64,000 nucleotides of DNA from Hygrophila difformis (lineage: Eukaryota > Streptophyta > Magnoliopsida > Lamiales > Acanthaceae). The stretch is taken from assembly GCA_030278955.1 (NCBI GenBank), contig JAOANR010000008.1, forward strand, positions 43,073,301 through 43,137,300, read 5' to 3'. Position numbers and translations under genes: made by a program. This document shows, piece by piece, positions 24,046 through 35,781 of the stretch; the stretch's first letter is position 1; every line of letters begins with the position of its first letter. Below the pieces are notes generated by a model. The model worked only from the letters and a program-made list of their open reading frames with translations. It was not told the DNA's origin and did no database searches.

Positions 24046-27000
24046 TGTAACACCCCGGATTTGATAACCCAGGCCGAGGTGTCACCGCCGCACCTCCCTA
24101 GCAAGACACGGTTTCTCCGAGCTTGCTAAAGAGATGCAAGGCTATGAGAGTTGGAAAAATGTTTTAAAAGCAAGTCCGGAATTACTTAAAAATAATAATG
24201 TAACATCATCCATACATGATAAAAATAATAAGTTGCAGCGGAAATTAAAATACAGGGCCGACATGGCCAAGACTCGGGTTAACAAGCCCGTATGCACGTC
24301 ATGCAAAACAAATAATTAAATGCCCAAAGTAATCCCCCGATGCATGATCATGCTCCGTACTCTGTAATGGAAAAATGAACAACGGGTTTTATCAGTATAT
24401 AAAATACTGAGTAAGTTAATTCCTAACTAACAAATAAAAGGGGTTACATGTGTTTAAACTAAAGATTTCGCTTACCATACGTAAAGTTAAAATACATAAT
24501 TTATTTGCAGCGGAGGAACATGATTAAAGGACTAAATTTTAAAAGCGTAATTTAAAGCATGAATTAAGATGCAAAAATTTTGAATACATAATTAAAGACA
24601 TGATAAATACGATTTAAGCATAATGAAACACTCACACAAGCCTTTTACATTTCATCCCGTAGACTAAGAAGAGGACACCACACAAGGGAGATCACTAACG
24701 AGGCAATCTCAAAAATCATAATCAGTTAGCCGGTGGACCGGCGGCCGCAGCCATATCAGTATTGACTGCCGTTTTGGCAAGCCATGTGTATCTACCGTCA
24801 ATTTGACAGGCATGTATATCAACTGTCGTTTGACAGGCTTTTCAAACGGTTTCACTGCCACTCGGGCAGGCCGTGTATTTCTCACTGCCGATTTGGCAGG
24901 CCATGTGCACAACTGCCGTTTTGGCATAGTAAGGAGACCACTAACGAGGCAGTCTCAAAAGATAGTAGGACCACTAACGAGGCAGTCCAAATGAAGGGAG
25001 ACCACTAACGAGACAGTCTCAAAAGATAGTAGGACCACTAACGAGGCAGTCCAAATAATTTGTATGAAGATCGGCTCAGCCTAGTGAACGGGATTTTTCG
25101 AAAGTTCGTATTTCAAAGTTATCAAATGATCGATATCGCGTTTTCATAGTTCGAGTTTTCTCAAGTTCGAAAAATCCTATTCGAGGCAGTTTACGCCTTT
25201 CTTAATTTAAAATTCGTCTTTTCTCCAAAAATTCTGAAACTTTGCCAGTAATTCAAAAACACACATAGGAACAACTTTCATGTTTTAAGTTTTTGGAAAT
25301 AAGGTTCCGAAGGGAGTTGAAATTTGAGTTTATTGCAAAGAATAATTTATGTCTTGAAAACTGTTTTCGTCACAGGTTCGTGCAACGCCGATTAAAAATT
25401 CATTTCAAAACCAATCGATGTGAAATTTTTACAGTAACTACACGACACATTAAGGAACAACTTTCATGTTTTAAGTTTTTGGAAATAATGAATTCTTGGT
25501 ACTCAAAAATCGAGTGCAACTCACTGCATACTCATGGCCCTTAAAACGAATTCAAAACAGTTCTAAAAACTTGGCCGTTTGACATATCAAATGAACACCA
25601 AAATTCGTGAAATTTTATAGGCATAATCTAGACACAATTATCTACAACTTTTGTTTAGAAATGCAAAGTTAAATCATTCGAAAAATGGGTGAAAAACATG
25701 CATCAAGTTGAATGGAGGATTCTGTCACAGATTTGAATCGTTGGTTTGATACAGAAAGTTCATGGCGAAAATTGGGATAGCAAAACTTAATGTCAATGGC
25801 TGAAATTTGGACACAAGATAGATAAAGGTGTTAGGAACAACTTTCATGTTGAAAAGTTTTCGGTTTGAATTCCCGAAGGTCGAGTTTTTGGCGAGTCTTT
25901 AAAATTGGACGAAAATAGGGTTTTTGAAAACCGATTTTTGTTACAAGCCTATATCTCGAGATTTAAACAACAAACAACCACGAAAATTTGTGAGTAAGGT
26001 TTTAACTTACTTAGAATGATGATAGGGTCGCTGGATTGGGTTTCCGGACGTCCTAGGGTCACGACGAACGACCAACTTCTCCGATCGCTTTTTGTTCGTT
26101 TTCCGACGTGAAATCGTAGTAAGGAAAAAGTGTTAGAATCCGAGTTTTGGAGACTTATGGACGGATGGAACACTACATTAAGACTTACCAAGGTTCTATG
26201 AGGCAGTGGCTCAGTCCCGTTCGCCTCGTCGTCGCCGGAATGTTCGCCGGAAAGTGAGTTCGGAGAGGTTTCGACTTTGGGAGGAGTTGGAGAGAATGTG
26301 AGGAGAAGAGGCTGCTCTAGGGTTGTAGTTTTCGAATTTAGGGTTAGGGAGCAGTCTATGGTCGTCCCCTATATCCTTCCATAGCCCGGGATTGAGTTTC
26401 CATCGTCCGGGGTCGAAAATATGGCAAGAAAATCGTCGGGACGCGTTGTTGCCGAATTCTGGGGGTGTCACGCGCCCTTGGCGCGCACCTAGGCCAAACA
26501 CCGCGCGGCCAGCGCGCGGCCTCCGCCTGGACCTCGGTCCGGGCGGGTCCGTGCGATCCGATCGGGCCTTTTCTTCTCTCTTTCGGACTTCTGTGCTCCT
26601 ACGTTTTCGGGCTCGATTTTTCGGGTCATTCTCGGATTATAATTTCTTATCTTAAATCAATCTCGTCTCGAGTTAATCCCGTACTTGAAATCTTGAGTCC
26701 GTTGCATTTGGATTCGTCGGCTTCTAATTCGTCGTCTTTTGACTCCCGTGCAACAATTTATCTAATTAATTTATTTCCAACTTCACGGGTTCCTGGAATT
26801 AAAATTCTTTTCTTTCTTGAATTTAGTTTCAATTCTTTTGACTCGATTTCATGGAATGTCTTCGGGCTTCCTTTCCCTCCTTTATTCCATTTTGAATTTT
26901 TGAATCTATCGGCGTTTCATTTCCGAGCAATAATTTATTGTGATAAATTATTTTCTTCTTCTCGGAGATATTTCAACCTTGATTTCATTAAGAAATAAAT

Positions 27001-27208
27001 TTTATTCCTTTGGACGCCGATAAAAATCCCGGGTATTGCAGTCTACCCCCCTTAAGAATCAACTTCGTCCCCAAAGTTGCGCCCTCACTTTCTTTTGGGC
27101 TCAATTTAATGTTGGGGTATCTCCATCTACTTCCTGTAAGGATAAACGTCTTCCACCAGAAATTAATTCCATTCCTTTGAACGTGAATTAAATTTTTCGG
27201 GTGTTACA
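24046..27208 (-). repeat. 3' LTR of nested Tekay element
   Basis: 3163 bp. Contains the U5 hairpin, two hairpin series (24688-25052), four ~190-bp degenerate repeats (about 25233-25810), GC-rich U3 (about 26460-26560) and a 168-bp extension (27041-27208) that carries an older polypurine tract. Confidence 0.93.
24688..25052 (-). repeat. Hairpin cassette inside the LTR
   Basis: Five hairpins share the loop CACTAACGAGGCA (one with GAGACA) but have different stems: GAGAT/ATCTC (24688-24710), GAGAC/GTCTC (24934-24956), GGAC/GTCC (24968-24988), GAGAC/GTCTC (24998-25020) and GGAC/GTCC (25032-25052). Between 24766 and 24925 are six small hairpins such as CTGCC/GGCAG and CTGTC/GACAG. The identical cassette is in the other LTR, 5030 bp to the right. 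Confidence 0.8.
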
Positions 27209-27779
27209 TCCTCTCCCCCTTAGGAATCAACTTCGTCCTCGAAGTTGGGCGTTAGCTCCTCGCGAGCTCGGACATTGTTTGGTTGCGTGATTGTATTAAT
27301 GTGTGTTGTTGTTTGTTGTTATTTGACTGAACCTAGAATTGAAATTTCCAAGTTGCCTACGTACCCTGTGAAGGGATCAAGTCATGACGTAGTTCAAACA
27401 ATCTGAATTTGTTTATTTTTGATTGGATACAATTCGTCGAATCGAACTCAAAATAAACGCAGTTATCGATGCTTGGAAACTTCTTACGGTTGCTTGGGCC
27501 GAGTGGTCACGTCCTCTCTCCTGTTTATGTTTTCTCTTCGCGTCCGGCAGTCACGCAGCCGATGACCTTGTCGACCGCACCGAAGGCATGATCCAGGCTG
27601 AGGGCATCCTCTCGCATAGTGTGGTTTACCACACTTTGGACATGGTGGCGCATAGTCACCATGGTTGATGACTATCCCCTTGTTTCGTCCATTTTCGTTT
27701 TGATGTGGTCGGTTCGAGTTTCTACGGAAATGATCCTCATTCCTCTTGTATCGTCCTTGTGGTTCTTGGTTAATCCCAT

Positions 27780-28544
27780 CTACCGGTTTCCGTTCAGTCC
27801 TAGAACTCGTGCAACCGCTACTGCACGGTCATACACAGCTTGTAGGTTAGGGTAGTGCTCACCCGTGATCACCTCTCTAATAGATAGGTTCAGTCCTGTC
27901 TCGAACTTCTGTGCCTTCTCTACATCAGTTGGCACCAGTCTCGGCGCGAACCGCACCAACTCCTTGAAACGGTTATAGTATTCTTGGACCGTTTTTCCTC
28001 CTTGCCTCAGTGTCAGAAATTCCTCGTACATGGCACCCTTCGTGCTCATGGGATAAAAATGATCCCTAAGCAGATCCGTGAATTTTGACCATGTGTAGGG
28101 CTCGTCGTACTCCGCCAGTTTCCCTTGGGTGGCTTGCCACCAATCGTCCGCCTCGCCTCCTAAGTAGTATGAGGCTACGTGAACCTTTTCCCCGTCGGGG
28201 CATCTTACGGCGTTCAACAGCTTATCGAACGTCCGTATCCATTCTTCTAGCCGAGCCGGGTCCTCCTCGCCGGCGTAGTGAGGTGGTTGGTAAGGGTTTA
28301 CCAAGGCTAAATAGTTGACTCGGGTTACCGGTGGTGGAATACCCGCTTGTGCCCGTTGCACTTCAGCATTTCCTAATATTACGAGGACTTCCTCGATAGT
28401 CCTTAGACGCTCATCCATTTTGTTGGGAACATGTGGCACTCGCCCTCCTACGTTCTGAGGGATCTCATTATTGTTCGGTGCGTTGGGGTGGTCAGCGTTA
28501 GTGTTGTTTGGTATTTCCTTTCTCGACTTTCCCTTAGGTGCCAT
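27780..28544 (-). CDS. Gag (capsid) of nested Tekay element, truncated
   Basis: 254 aa from ATG at 28544. It matches the other Tekay Gags in the window through the retrotransposon gag core (PYQPPHYAGEEDPARLEEW, HVASYYLGGEADDWWQATQG, FRDHFYP-like and RFKELVRFAPRLVP blocks) and ends early after AVAVARVLGLNGNR. Compared with element E it lacks the zinc-knuckle C terminus, and all of pol is missing. A capsid-only product might co-assemble with Gag of an intact relative; that is inference. Confidence 0.85.
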   Translation of the reverse strand: MAPKGKSRKEIPNNTNADHPNAPNNNEIPQNVGGRVPHVPNKMDERLRTIEEVLVILGNAEVQRAQAGIPPPVTRVNYLALVNPYQPPHYAGEEDPARLEEWIRTFDKLLNAVRCPDGEKVHVASYYLGGEADDWWQATQGKLAEYDEPYTWSKFTDLLRDHFYPMSTKGAMYEEFLTLRQGGKTVQEYYNRFKELVRFAPRLVPTDVEKAQKFETGLNLSIREVITGEHYPNLQAVYDRAVAVARVLGLNGNR

Positions 28545-29060
28545 TTTCTGTTATCAACGCACGTGAAAGTAAGCTTCTAATCTAAGGCACGTTAGCGTTC
28601 AAGAAAATCTGTAAGATAGGATTGGCAAGAGGTAATGTATGGAAGAATGCTAAAGTTAGGTGATCGAATTCTAGGACTAGGGCACAATTAGTCTTAAGCA
28701 AGCGCTCCTAAATAAAGGTCATGTCGGATTCTAAGATAAGAGTATTATTTAATACTGATAATTCACATAAAAAAAAAAAATTAGCGCAAATATTCATGGA
28801 TGTACGCAATGCAATGCAATGTTATCCCAACCCCGAAAAGTATTTTCATGACTTTAAAAACTTGTTGGAAAAATTTCTATGCATACGTTAATACTTTCCA
28901 TGGGGTTTAAAATAAATTTTGCTCCATGGAAATAAAACTTAAAATTTAAAAATAATAATGATGGTACTTAAAGACTTAAAAATAATATTAATATTTGTTT
29001 AAAAATCCTTGGGCCTCTATATTGGCCAAAATAATAATAATAATTTAAAAATATTTCCGG

Positions 29061-29072
29061 GCTCTGATACCA
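29061..29072 (-). other. Primer-binding site of nested Tekay element
   Basis: Sense strand reads TGGTATCAGAGC, complementary to initiator-Met tRNA, three bases from the end of the 5' LTR. Confidence 0.9.
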
Positions 29073-29075
29073 CTC

Positions 29076-32000
29076 TGTAACACCCCGGATTTGATAACCC
29101 AGGCCGAGGTGTCACCGCCGCACCTCCCTAGCAAGACACGGTTTCTCCGAGCTTGCTAAAGAGATGCAAGGCTATGAGAGTTGGAAAAATGTTTTAAAAG
29201 CAAGTCCGGAATTACTTAAAAATAATAATGTAACATCATCCATACATGATAAAAATAATAAGTTGCAGCGGAAATTAAAATACAGGGCCGACATGGCCAA
29301 GACTCGGGTTAACAAGCCCGTATGCACGTCATGCAAAACAAATAATTAAATGCCCAAAGTAATCCCCCGATGCATGATCATGCTCCGTACTCTGTAATGG
29401 AAAAATGAACAACGGGTTTTATCAGTATATAAAATACTGAGTAAGTTAATTCCTAACTAACAAATAAAAGGGGTTACATGTGTTTAAACTAAAGATTTCG
29501 CTTACCATACGTAAAGTTAAAATACATAATTTATTTGCAGCGGAGGAACATGATTAAAGGACTAAATTTTAAAAGCGTAATTTAAAGCATGAATTAAGAT
29601 GCAAAAATTTTGAATACATAATTAAAGACATGATAAATACGATTTAAGCATAATGAAACACTCACACAAGCCTTTTACAATTCATCCCGTAGACTAAGAA
29701 GAGGACACCACACAAGGGAGATCACTAACGAGGCAATCTCAAAAATCATAATCAGTTAGCCGGTGGACCGGCGGCCGCAGCCATATCAGTATTGACTGCC
29801 GTTTTGGCAAGCCATGTGTATCTACCGTCAATTTGACAGGCATGTATATCAACTGTCGTTTGACAGGCTTTTCAAACGGTTTCACTGCCACTCGGGCAGG
29901 CCGTGTATTTCTCACTGCCGATTTGGCAGGCCATGTGCACAACTGCCGTTTTGGCATAGTAAGGAGACCACTAACGAGGCAGTCTCAAAAGATAGTAGGA
30001 CCACTAACGAGGCAGTCCAAATGAAGGGAGACCACTAACGAGGCAGTCTCAAAAGATAGTAGGACCACTAACGAGGCAGTCCAAATAATTTGTATGAAGA
30101 TCGGCTCAGCCTAGTGAACGGGATTTTTCGAAAGTTCGTATTTCAAAGTTATCAAATGATCGATATCGCGTTTTCATAGTTCGAGTTTTCTCAAGTTCGA
30201 AAAATCCTATTCGAGGCAGTTTACGCCTTTCTTAATTTAAAATTCGTCTTTTCTCCAAAAATTCTGAAACTTTGCCAGTAATTCAAAAACACACATACGA
30301 ACAACTTTCATGTTTTAAGTTTTTGGAAATAAGGTTTCGAAGGGAGTTGAAATTTGAGTTTATTGCAAAGAATAATTTATGTCTTGAAAACTGTTTTCGT
30401 CACAGGTTCGTGCAACGCCGATTAAAAATTCATTTCAAAACCAATCGATGTGAAATTTTTACAGTAACTACACGACACATTAAGGAACAACTTTCATGTT
30501 TTAAGTTTTTGGAAATAATGAATTCTTGGTACTCAAAAATCGAGTGCAACTCACTGCATACTCATGGCCCTTAAAACGAATTCAAAACAGTTCTAAAAAC
30601 TTGGCCGTTTGACATATCAAATGAACACCAAAATTCGTGAAATTTTATAGGCATAATCTAGACACAATTATCTACAACTTTTGTTTAGAAATGCAAAGTT
30701 AAATCATTCGAAAAATGGGTGAAAAACATGCATCAAGTTGAATGGAGGATTCTGTCACAGATTTGAATCGTTCGGTTTGATACAGAAAGTTCATGGCGAA
30801 AATTGGGATAGCAAAACTTAATGTCAATGGCTGAAATTTGGACACAAGATAGATAAAGGTGTTAGGAACAACTTTCATGTTGAAAAGTTTTCGGTTTGAA
30901 TTCCCGAAGGTCGAGTTTTTGGCGAGTCTTTAAAATTGGACGAAAATAGGGTTTTTGAAAACCGATTTTTGTTACAAGCCTATATCTCGAGATTTAAACA
31001 ACAAACAACCACGAAAATTTGTGAGTAAGGTTTTAACTTACTTAGAATGATGATAGGGTCGCTGGATTGGGTTTCCGGACGTCCTAGGGTCACGACGAAC
31101 GGCCAACTTCTCCGATCGCTTTTTGTTCGTTTTCCGACGTGAAATCGTAGTAAGGAAAAAGTGTTAGAATCCGAGTTTTGGAGACTTATGGACGGATGGA
31201 ACACTACATTAAGACTTACCAAGGTTCTATGAGGCAGTGGCTCAGTCCCGTTCGCCTCGTCGTCGCCGGAATGTTCGCCGGAAAGTGAGTTCGGAGAGGT
31301 TTCGACTTTGGGAGGAGTTGGAGAGAATGTGAGGAGAAGAGGCTGCTCTAGGGTTGTAGTTTTCGAATTTAGGGTTAGGGAGCAGTCTATGGTCGTCCCC
31401 TATATCCTTCCATAGCCCGGGATTGAGTTTCCATCGTCCGGGGTCGAAAATATGGCAAGAAAATCGTCGGGACGCGTTGTTGCCGAATTCTGGGGGTGTC
31501 ACGCGCCCTTGGCGCGCACCTAGGCCAAACACCGCGCGGCCAGCGCGCGGCCTCCGCCTGGACCTCGGTCCGGGCGGGTCCGTGCGATCCGATCGGGCCT
31601 TTTCTCCTCTCTTTCGGACTTCTGTGCTCCTACGTTTTCGGGCTCGATTTTTCGGGTCATTCTCGGATTATAATTTCTTATCTTAAATCAATCTCGTCTC
31701 GAGTTAATCCCGTACTTGAAATCTTGAGTCCGTTGCATTTGGATTCGTCGGCTTCTAATTCGTCGTCTTTTGACTCCCGTGCAACAATTTATCTAATTAA
31801 TTTATTTCCAACTTCACGGGTTCCTGGAATTAAAATTCTTTTCTTTCTTGAATTTAGTTTCAATTCTTTTGACTCGATTTCATGGAATGTCTTCGGGCTT
31901 CCTTTCCCTCCTTTATTCCATTTTGAATTTTTGAATCTATCGGCGTTTCATTTCCGAGCAATAATTTATTGTGATAAATTATTTTCTTCTTCTCGGAGAT

Positions 32001-32239
32001 ATTTCAACCTTGATTTCATTAAGAAATAAATTTTATTCCTTTGGACGCCGATAAAAATCCCGGGTATTGCAGTCTACCCCCCTTAAGAATCAACTTCGTC
32101 CCCGAAGTTGCGCCCTCACTTTCTTTTGGGCTCAATTTAATGTTGGGGTATCTCCATCTACTTCCTGTAAGGATAAACGTCTTCCACCAGAAATTAATTC
32201 CATTCCTTTGAACGTGAATTAAATTTTTCGGGTGTTACA
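29076..32239 (-). repeat. 5' LTR of nested Tekay element
   Basis: 3164 bp, near-identical to the 3' LTR. Probable leader intron 31219 to 29392 (minus strand), with donor GTAAGTC and acceptor ATTACAG. Confidence 0.93.
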
Positions 32240-32244
32240 GCAGC

Positions 32245-32694
32245 AATATTCTCATCTTCTTGCATCCGAATACTATCAAAAGCAGATTCAATTCTCTGAA
32301 GCTTTAAGGCTTGAACATCAGCAGATCCTTCATAGGCTGCTTCCAAAGCAGTCCAGGCTTCATAAGCTGTCTCACAGTTCGAAATGATGTGATATTGAGA
32401 TTCATCCACAGAATTGAATAGACAATTCAACGCCGTGTTGTTCCCTTGTTCCTTGTTCTTCTGAGCAGCTGACATTTCTTCTTGAGTAGCAGGGACAAAA
32501 GTAGTAATAGCAGCAGAGGTTTCAGTAGCAGGCGTGCGGACCTCTTTCATAGGTTGTTCCCAGGGTGTTAGAACAGCGTTCCAGACATCTACACCAGTGT
32601 GCTTAAGAAATATCCTCATTCAATTCTTCCAGAATGGATAATTCGAACCATCAAACAGAGGAGGTCTCGAGATAGAGCCACCTTCTCTATTCAT
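32245..32694 (-). pseudogene. Sirevirus gag, N-terminal part
   Basis: ATG at 32694 opens MNREGGSISRPPLFDGSNYP, the usual start of copia Gag, followed by the UBN2-type gag core (ETAYEAWTALEAAYEG). An in-frame TGA at 32620-32622 cuts the frame after 24 codons; the change fits deamination of a CGA codon. The gypsy insertion then separates this piece from 24045, where the frame resumes (AYHARFKKLVNEAQSFGL). The upstream flank to 32741 holds the primer-binding site. Confidence 0.85.
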
Positions 32695-32741
32695 TTTGGA
32701 CCGGACTCAGCTAAACGTTAGAGCCCCGCTCTGATACCAAT

Positions 32742-33592
32742 TGACAGGCCCAATCAGAAGACGTAAACCCTGTAAGAGTTGTTTGAGCGATGTCTCAACA
32801 ACCAGCAAATCACAACCAGAGGCAAACACAAGAAACAGAGTGCGGAATGAAAATAAGAACACAAGGAATTTGATCACCCAGTTCGATCCACTGATCTACA
32901 TCTGGGGGCACCAAGCCAGGGATTCCACTAGATCTCCACCAAACCGATTGAACAAGAGTCAACCACACCTTACATACCCTTACATTCCAATGAACTCTCC
33001 TATCTACCCAAATAGACTAGGGAGAACACAAGGGAGCATCAACTATCTACCCAAATGCAAGCAATTCACCGGCAGGTATTAAGGTGGTGTTTGAGGAACC
33101 TAGCTAATCAATCAAATTAAGCTCAAAGGTGCTAAGACACCTACAATACACACCGATTGTGTTTACAAATCAATGATCTAAGAAATGCCTTAACACAATC
33201 CTAAATACCCCATGAAGAATTGTAGAAGACACAACAGGTAAAGATATACCAGCAGCAGGATGGTTGTTGGTGCCTTCTGCAAACAACGTAAACCAGGGGG
33301 TTTCTCCAGCAGCTCTCAATACGCCATAATCACAGCTCTTGAAGCTGTTAATTCTCTGTAAAGTAGACTGTGATTGCGGCTACAAACTCACCTACACCCT
33401 CAAGGACGAAGACAGGTATTTATATGGGTTTAAGGCCCATCAAAAACCCTTCTAAGGCCTGCTAGGGGAAATGCCACGTCACTGTACCATCCTGTGCTTT
33501 TTCCAGTGAAGATAATAAAGCGTTGTTGATACGATGTTGCAACAACGGCCAAAATGACGAACATCTTCACAATACTAAAAATATCCCTGACA
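32742..33592 (-). repeat. 5' LTR of the Sirevirus
   Basis: 851 bp, TG...CA ends, next to the initiator-Met primer-binding site (about 32729-32741) on its left. Confidence 0.92.
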
Positions 33593-33597
33593 CAAAC

Positions 33598-35087
33598 GAG
33601 AAAACATAAAACACGAAAAATGTTCCTAAGATATTAATCTAGCTACTGTAAAAATGTCATAATTTTTCGTTATGATTTGATATCTGAATTCGTTCTCAAA
33701 CCGAACTGCTTTGAATTTGAATCTTGAAATCTGGACAGAACTTAGGTTCGAACTTGATGACGTTTTTGACATTAGATCTAGACCGATTCAGAACTTTAGC
33801 CGAACATGGAATTTGTAGATATATGTCTTAGGTCGCTATGGTAGATCTTGAAATCTTGAAACTGGTGTTAGAATTTTCGGACAGATTAGCATCCTGTTAA
33901 AGATTTATGTTTTTCAGCTACTTCCGTACCTCAGATTGAAAAACTTAAAACATGAAACTTGTTCAACTATGTGTTTTCGAGTCACTGGTCAAATTTCAGA
34001 ATTTTTGGATTAAAACTCGATTTTTAATGAATTTTGAAGTAAACTGCGGTTGACCGAGTCAAATCTTGAAATCTTGTTGAAACGGTGAAACTAGCCTTTA
34101 AGGTTTAAACGAGTAGAAGACTCTTTGAAATAAATACATGAAATCTAAAATTTAGGAAATCCCCTTTACGAACTTGATCTTTTAAAATTAAGGGGTGAGT
34201 GCTCTGCATGGTGCCCTCCTAACGATTCACTTCGTGCCTTTATGGACGATGGTGACCCGCGTGAAATTTTGAGATATGTTGCCAAAACGGCATGAGATAT
34301 ATGGCCTACACTCTCGTGAATATCCATATGGGTTTCTCGAGGCTCCGGAGTGGTACTGGGTATGGCAGATACGGCTGCGGCCGCCGGCTTCTGGCTAAAT
34401 TTGACGAGATTGCAATGCAATCGTGAAATACTTGAGATACTGAATCTTGGGAGTAATGGGGATAGTTAAATATTTATTTATTGTCCTTTTAAATTATTAA
34501 ATGCTTTATTTAAATTAATTATGGCTTTTAGTTAAATTATACTAAATGTATTATTGATTAGTGCCATGAATTAATTATGCAAATTGGTTAGATAACTAAA
34601 TTGAATTATTTATGATTTATTATCATGCTTCTATTCAAATATTAATTAATGGCTTTTAAACCCCACGACCATGTCTGTATTAACTTACTCAGCAAGTTGT
34701 GCTGACCAAACCATTTATTTCATTTTTCTTACAGAGTATGTGGAATGAACATGAGCACGTACATGCATGGGATTTGGGAAACTTTTATATTTAAATTCTT
34801 GCATTAGACTGTAGTATAAACGAGTATGTTTAACCCGTGTTTTGACCATGTTGGTCCTATTTACATTTTCCGCTGCAAAACTTATACTCTGATATTGTTT
34901 TCCGCTGCATTATGATATTATTTTTGAACTTATATTGAATGGGCTTTTTTTGTATGCTTTTGAATATTTTTAAATTCTGCAATACCTAGCCTTGCATCTC
35001 TTTAGTAAGCTCGGAGAAACCGTGTCTTGCTAGGGAGGTTTGGCGGTGACATCCCGACCTGGGTGACCAATAAATCGGGGTGTTACA
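33598..35087 (+). mobile_element. LTR B, right part
   Basis: Continues LTR B after the Sirevirus target duplication. Contains the GTGAGTGCTCTGCA block (about 34195), a GGCTGCGGCCGCCGG hairpin (about 34370-34395), the acceptor-side hairpin (34689-34705), acceptor TTCTTACAG (exon from 34735) and the U5 hairpin (34998-35037). Ends in TGTTACA before PBS 35091-35102. Together with the left part LTR B is about 2.5 kb. Confidence 0.85.
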
Positions 35088-35090
35088 AGT

Positions 35091-35102
35091 TGGTATCAGA
35101 GC
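35091..35102 (+). other. Primer-binding site, interior B
   Basis: TGGTATCAGAGC, initiator-Met tRNA type. The leader that follows (to 35447) is AT-rich with an (ATT)n microsatellite near 35160-35190 and two 23-bp CTTAGAATCTTGGCGAA repeats near 35385-35430. Confidence 0.9.
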
Positions 35103-35159
35103 CCGGCTATTTTTAAACTATTATTTTTTTCAAAAAAAAACCATTATTAATTTTTAAAC

Positions 35160-35195
<36 letters not shown>

Positions 35196-35447
35196 TTTTA
35201 AATGTGCACTAGCATTTTGACTATTATTTTAACTTTTTAAAGTATTATTTTCATGAATAAATTTTTATTTTTAAAACCTATGGGAATTAGGAAAAAAATA
35301 TATATATACAGTGCTCAAATTATTTTTGGGGGGAAATCATCATTTGCATTTGCATATTGCATTTCCTTTATTAGAGAACTTAGAATCTTGGCGAATTTTA
35401 ACCTAGAATCTTGGCGAAGTTTAACCTAGATCTTTTGCTTGCGCTAG

Positions 35448-35781
35448 ATGGCTAGTCAAGATATGATGAACTTGATGATCAAAATGATGAACGCTCACTT
35501 CGACTCCCAACAAACCATAGAACAAATGAAACATCGTATAACTCACTTGGAGGCAAATCTGCACTACATGGGCAACTTAAGAGACGGACCACCACCGCAT
35601 AAACCAACTCGAACACCAAGTCCAAACCCTCACTACACAAAACCTAATACTAAAGGAACACGTTGATGCTCACGGGGAGGACTTGAACCACATCTTTGAA
35701 GATCTATTGCCGCCGAGTTCGGAGGAGGAAGACCCGGAGGAGGATCCCGCTACCCCACCGGAGGACGTCTTGAGACGCTAG
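35448..35781 (+). pseudogene. Small pre-gag coiled-coil ORF, copy B (frameshifted)
   Basis: Starts MASQDMMNLMIKMMNAHFDS like copies C and E. A 2-nt loss near 35583 shifts the frame, which otherwise continues to the shared acidic tail (DLNHIFEDLLPPSSEEEDPE) and TAG at 35779-35781. The gap to gag (35782-36071) is non-coding. Confidence 0.8.

Larger units (their letters stand above)
24046..32239 (-). mobile_element. Young internally deleted Tekay-type gypsy element nested in Sirevirus gag
   Basis: LTRs of 3163 bp (24046-27208) and 3164 bp (29076-32239) start TGTAACACC (sense) and end in GTTACA. The 5-bp duplication GCAGC lies at 24041-24045 and 32240-32244. The primer-binding site (29061-29072) and polypurine tract (27209-27222) put it on the minus strand. 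The 1.87-kb interior holds only gag. Protease, RT and integrase are gone, so it could move only with help from a relative. 27209-27779 is 3' UTR, including the TACGTAGG block (27357-27392) and a PPT-side hairpin (27228-27247). 28545-29060 is AT-rich leader without the small ORF seen in related copies. By eye the LTRs differ at about seven bases and one 1-bp indel, so insertion was recent and later than the Sirevirus. Confidence 0.93.
16451..33592 (-). mobile_element. Sirevirus-type Ty1/copia element, carrying a nested gypsy insertion
   Basis: Two 851-bp LTRs (16451-17301 and 32742-33592) begin TGACAGG and end in CA, and the flanking 5-bp duplication CAAAC is at 16446-16450 and 33593-33597. 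The element is on the minus strand: its primer-binding site (TTGGTATCAGAGC in sense) adjoins the right LTR and its polypurine tract adjoins the left LTR. Without the nested gypsy (24046-32239 plus one target copy) it is about 8.9 kb. Order in sense: gag, protease, integrase, RT, RNase H, then an extra ORF before the 3' LTR. An extra sense ORF after pol plus several polypurine tracts suggests the Sirevirus (Maximus/SIRE) lineage. By eye the LTRs differ at about ten positions. Confidence 0.92.

Noticed and set aside
24766..25052. CRISPR-like array because of regularly spaced repeats
   Set aside because: Repeats are hairpins with variable stems inside an LTR of a plant retrotransposon; no spacers, no cas genes, nuclear plant context.
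24046..32239. Paired small ORFs at 24134/29164, 24709/29739, 26465/31496 and similar as genes
   Set aside because: They repeat because they lie in the two LTRs; none has a domain or codon structure.
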